A program made the translations under genes and the position numbers. From Bacteroidales bacterium (lineage in GTDB: Bacteria; Bacteroidota; Bacteroidia; Bacteroidales; Tenuifilaceae), in NCBI GenBank assembly GCA_013141385.1, contig JABFRB010000041.1, positions 24,531 through 88,530 of the forward strand: a stretch of 64,000 bases of DNA, read 5' to 3'. The first letter of the stretch is position 1, and every line of letters begins with the position of its first letter. Of the stretch, positions 60,954 to 64,000 are shown piece by piece. Under the pieces are notes generated by a model. That model saw nothing but the letters and a program-made list of their open reading frames with translations, had not been told where the DNA came from and did no database searches.

Positions 60954-63443
60954 TTAGAACTCTACAATTACTCCAATTGTTGGCAATATACTCGTCGAAC
61001 CCTGATCATCAACTTTTTTTAGTAAATATCTTGAAGAATCCAAAGGATCAACAACAGGGTTCTGGTTTTGATCAACAACAGTAGTTATCAAACTAGCTTC
61101 ATCTGCTTTGAAGTTGTATAGGTTTTGTATATCAACATAAAAATTCAAAGTCCATTTTTTTAAGTAGTACATCTTATCTATACGAACATCCAGCTGATGA
61201 AAAGGTTTTAGTCTTTTACTATTATATTTTGAATAATCCAAGTACCCACCAGGTTGTACATCCCAAGCTGCAATTAAACTCGATTTCGACAAATCGTAAG
61301 GTGTGTAAGGTGCACCCCCAATAAAGCGCCATTTAAAACCAATATTCCAATTTCGCCCCATTACTCTAGTGGCAGTTAGAGTGAATAAGTTTCTATTATC
61401 CCATGCTGTGGGTATAAAACTATTGGTACTCTTCAGGTTCTTATCCATCCTATTTGATTGACTCCACACAAGAGTATACGCAGCAATAATGTTGAAACCC
61501 AGAAGATCTTTACTCCTATACAAAAATTCTACTCCATAAGCCCTCCCCTTCCCAATTGAAAGTACCGCCTCATCACCAAAAGTCCCAAAATCAGCACCCT
61601 TGCTAGCTAATGAAATTGAATCCCTGATTGAAAAAGGGTATCCATGGTAAAGTTTAAAGAAACCCTCAAAGGTTATCTTACTTCCTTGATTTGGCGACCA
61701 ATCAATACCTGCAACATAGTGATTACTTCGAATGTAAGAAAGGTTATTATTCTTATTAACAAGTTCGCCAGCTGAATTACCAAACCCTAATGTGGTATAT
61801 GGTGGCTGTTGATAGTATATGCCAGTATTAAAGTTGAAATAGTATCCTGACGAAAACTGGTAGGATAACGAGAATCGAGGGCTAAACTGTTTTAAAAGAT
61901 TATTCATCTGGCTTGAATAATTGTTTGCATCCGCTCTCACACCCAAGGATAAGTCCAATTTCTGATCAAAGTAGGACTTACTAACCTGTCCAAATACATT
62001 CCATTTAAAAAGATCAAGATTTGTATTATATGAGATAGGAGACAAAGTGCCAGCGTTAAAAAGTGCTCGATAAGTACTATTGGTATAATGGGCATATTCC
62101 AAACCTGTCCCAAAATTTATGTTTAACTCATTCTTTGCTGAAATATCTCTTTCGTAGCGGAATTCATTCTCGGCCTCCTGCGAGGTGTAATCTAATAATT
62201 TTGGGTTACTTTCAATATTATCTTGATACTTATACTGTCGATTATTAAGCATGTTCCTGCTCATAACCCAAGTGTCGTAACCATTTTTTCGATAATGTTT
62301 ATATACTACCCCAAGTGTATAATTCCACTGAGTATATACGGGTACTCCACTAAGAATGTATCGTTGATATTCCGTAGGATTTTTAAGTCCAGTATTCAGT
62401 GAAAACTGATCGATAGCCCCTAACCCTATTATTGTTAATTCGTTTTTTGAACTAAGGTTTGAATGTAATTTAAACTGAAAATCATTATAGGTAGGAAGAA
62501 ATGGCAATCCAAGCGCATTGAATAGGTATTGAAGGTAAGAACGTCTAGCCGAAAAAATAAAATTTGAACCTTTACTCAATGGCCCATCAAGGGTCAAAGC
62601 AAGATCTGATGCACCCAATGCACCCTTGACCTTTAATCCATCCATATTCCCTTCAACCTGTTTAAAGTCAAGCACTGAACTCAATGCATTTCCCTTAGAT
62701 GTAGGGAAAGCTCCCGAATAAAAATTTACCTCACGAATAAAATCTACATTGATAATCCCTACTGGACCACCAGAGGCTCCTTGTGTTGCAAAATGGTTAA
62801 TATTTGGAATCTCTACACCATCAAGATAGAATCTATTCTCGCCTGTTCCACCACCACGAACAATCACGTCATTTCTATATGCTGGAGTTGAAGCAACACC
62901 CGGTAAAGACTGAATAATTTTACTTATATCCCTATTCCCTCCTGGGTTCTTTTCAATTTCATCAATATTTATACGCCTTAGAGAGAGCGGACTCTCCTGA
63001 CTTCTTCTAAATGGTGAAGCTTTTACAACAACCTCTCCAATCTCTAAGGAAGTTTCCTCAAGAAGTATATCAAGGGTTGCAGGATTGGCATTGGTTATTA
63101 AGATTGACTCTGAGATATATGTCTTAAAACCAACCGATGATACCCTTAATTCGATGTATCCAGGTTTTATTCCTGTTATTCTATAATTACCATCAATATC
63201 TGATGTTGAGCCTATTATAGTATTCCATAACACTATATTTGCAAAGGGTATAGGCTCATTATTCTTTTTATTAAAAATCTTCCCGTGAATAACCCCATTA
63301 TTTTGAGCTGATAGATCAACTGTTAATAATAAAAGTGATGCCGCTAATAGAAAATAAATCCTTCCTATTTGAATCAAACCTACTGCTAGCAGATAAAGTG
63401 GGCTTGATATAAAAATTTGTTTTAACAACTTAATATACAACAT
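60954..63443 (-). CDS. TonB-dependent outer-membrane receptor
   Basis: About 829 aa from ATG 63443 (MLYIKLLKQIFISSP). A signal-like hydrophobic segment (IYFLLAASLLLLTVDLSAQ) is followed by a carboxypeptidase-regulatory-like domain (GVIHGKIFNKKNNEPIPFANIVLWNT), a plug (INIDEIEKNPGGNRDISKIIQSLPGVAS; DVIVRGGG) and a beta-barrel ending TIGVIVEF. An earlier ATG at 63506 lies in an interspersed repeat. No SusD partner is present. Substrate unknown. Confidence 0.9.
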   Translation of the reverse strand: MLYIKLLKQIFISSPLYLLAVGLIQIGRIYFLLAASLLLLTVDLSAQNNGVIHGKIFNKKNNEPIPFANIVLWNTIIGSTSDIDGNYRITGIKPGYIELRVSSVGFKTYISESILITNANPATLDILLEETSLEIGEVVVKASPFRRSQESPLSLRRINIDEIEKNPGGNRDISKIIQSLPGVASTPAYRNDVIVRGGGTGENRFYLDGVEIPNINHFATQGASGGPVGIINVDFIREVNFYSGAFPTSKGNALSSVLDFKQVEGNMDGLKVKGALGASDLALTLDGPLSKGSNFIFSARRSYLQYLFNALGLPFLPTYNDFQFKLHSNLSSKNELTIIGLGAIDQFSLNTGLKNPTEYQRYILSGVPVYTQWNYTLGVVYKHYRKNGYDTWVMSRNMLNNRQYKYQDNIESNPKLLDYTSQEAENEFRYERDISAKNELNINFGTGLEYAHYTNSTYRALFNAGTLSPISYNTNLDLFKWNVFGQVSKSYFDQKLDLSLGVRADANNYSSQMNNLLKQFSPRFSLSYQFSSGYYFNFNTGIYYQQPPYTTLGFGNSAGELVNKNNNLSYIRSNHYVAGIDWSPNQGSKITFEGFFKLYHGYPFSIRDSISLASKGADFGTFGDEAVLSIGKGRAYGVEFLYRSKDLLGFNIIAAYTLVWSQSNRMDKNLKSTNSFIPTAWDNRNLFTLTATRVMGRNWNIGFKWRFIGGAPYTPYDLSKSSLIAAWDVQPGGYLDYSKYNSKRLKPFHQLDVRIDKMYYLKKWTLNFYVDIQNLYNFKADEASLITTVVDQNQNPVVDPLDSSRYLLKKVDDQGSTSILPTIGVIVEF

Positions 63444-63500
63444 ATTATAATTAATATTTAATGAATGTCCGTAATCATTACTATTCAATATCAAACTACC

Positions 63501-63566
63501 TGTCATTCCTACGAAAGCAGGAATCTATCTCTTTAACTAGATTACGGGTCTTCGCCCGGAATGACA
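63501..63566. repeat. Interspersed palindromic repeat
   Basis: TGTCATTCC (63501-63509) and GGAATGACA (63558-63566) bound a 66-bp unit containing AGCAGGAATCTATC and TAGATTACGGG, a widespread bacterial intergenic repeat type. Confidence 0.6.
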
Positions 63567-64000
63567 ATGGGTTCAGTTTTTCATGTAGTTATATTTGCGA
63601 ACACTCATATAATAATTTTTAAAACCCTATCTAGTTATTCAGAACATTGTTATTTAACCAACTAGTAGGCATCTTTTGCCCAACTAACGTTAGATAACAG
63701 CAAAACTAACAATATGTTTAATTTTTAAATAATTTTATTGAACACTGAAACAAATACCCCAACCTAACAAATGTTATCAAACAAAAAAAGATGCTGGATT
63801 CCAGCATCTTTTTATATGTAAAACTTTAAATTATTAGTTCGTAGAAAGATATATTTCCCAGTAACCCGATTCCTCCTGACTTCTGACGCTTTCGAAAATT
63901 AGTGCGTATGTATTTTTCAAATAGTTGAAAACTAATAAAATACAATTTAAATTTTTGCATTTTACCGCACTAACGCATATTTTTACCTTATGTATAGGGT
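63567..64000. other. Right-edge region without a confirmed gene
   Basis: Contains the terminator at 63785-63813. A minus-strand frame open to the window edge ends at 63834 (final residues SGYWEIYLSTN), 21 bp upstream of that terminator in its reading direction. It may be the C-terminus of a gene outside the window, but composition is poor. Nothing else is seen. Confidence 0.35.
63785..63813. terminator. Bidirectional intrinsic terminator
   Basis: AAAAAGATGCTGG - ATT - CCAGCATCTTTTT is a symmetrical hairpin with A and T tracts, able to terminate on either strand. Confidence 0.8.

Overview
The window is AT-rich DNA from a member of the Bacteroidota, probably Bacteroidales or Marinilabiliales-like. 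The evidence is a short RpoD beginning MRQLKI, a Rho with a long N-terminal insertion, a TonB-dependent receptor with a carboxypeptidase-like domain, the near absence of Shine-Dalgarno sequences, and promoters of the TTTG / TAnnTTTG type.

Region 1 (1-13.1 kb). A truncated saccharopine-dehydrogenase-like gene and an outer-membrane protein/lipoprotein pair precede a nine-gene minus-strand operon, pheA - aminotransferase - tyrA - DAHP synthase/chorismate mutase - aroB - aroD - aroE - aroA - aroC. It covers the shikimate pathway and the Phe and Tyr branches, except shikimate kinase. Two unannotated leader peptides lie in tandem upstream of pheA, with runs FFASYFYFYFY and YYFFYYFFY. Each is followed by an intrinsic terminator and a competing antiterminator, so the operon appears to be controlled by two attenuators in series sensing Phe and Tyr. 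This is the strongest regulatory finding here.

Region 2 (13.1-17.3 kb). Housekeeping genes: rpe, rpoD, rho and ssrA (tmRNA).

Region 3 (17.25-43.99 kb). A 26.7 kb genomic island is integrated in the 3' end of ssrA. It is bounded by a 17-bp direct repeat, with a tyrosine recombinase next to ssrA and an excisionase-like protein near the far end. Cargo includes: a Wadjet/MukBEF-like jetABCD operon; an unrecognised protein with a HEPN-like RxxxxH motif; a small PD-(D/E)xK-like protein; hairpin-rich repeats beside the defence genes; a TPR/CHAT-domain pair; and a grasp-with-spasm RiPP cluster. The RiPP cluster contains a 62-aa GG-leader precursor, a secreted TPR-like protein, an ATP-grasp maturase, an unannotated 58-aa ORF overlapping both maturases, a SPASM maturase, and a C39-like/VKOR/thioredoxin membrane protein. 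A MutS-family pseudogene lies near the right end.

Region 4 (44-64 kb). plsC, a GIDE-domain protein, a MazG-like protein and an archaemetzincin are followed by an electron-transfer cluster. That cluster encodes a binding-protein/GcvH-like fusion, a Tat-type Fe-S protein, an NrfD-type membrane subunit, a membrane-tethered GcvH-like protein, a CxxCH-containing sensor kinase and a sigma-54 activator. Then come a decayed ybaK-like deacylase, an ABC exporter pair, DsrE, CoA-binding, TfoX-C, GNAT and epimerase-like genes, and a TonB-dependent receptor.
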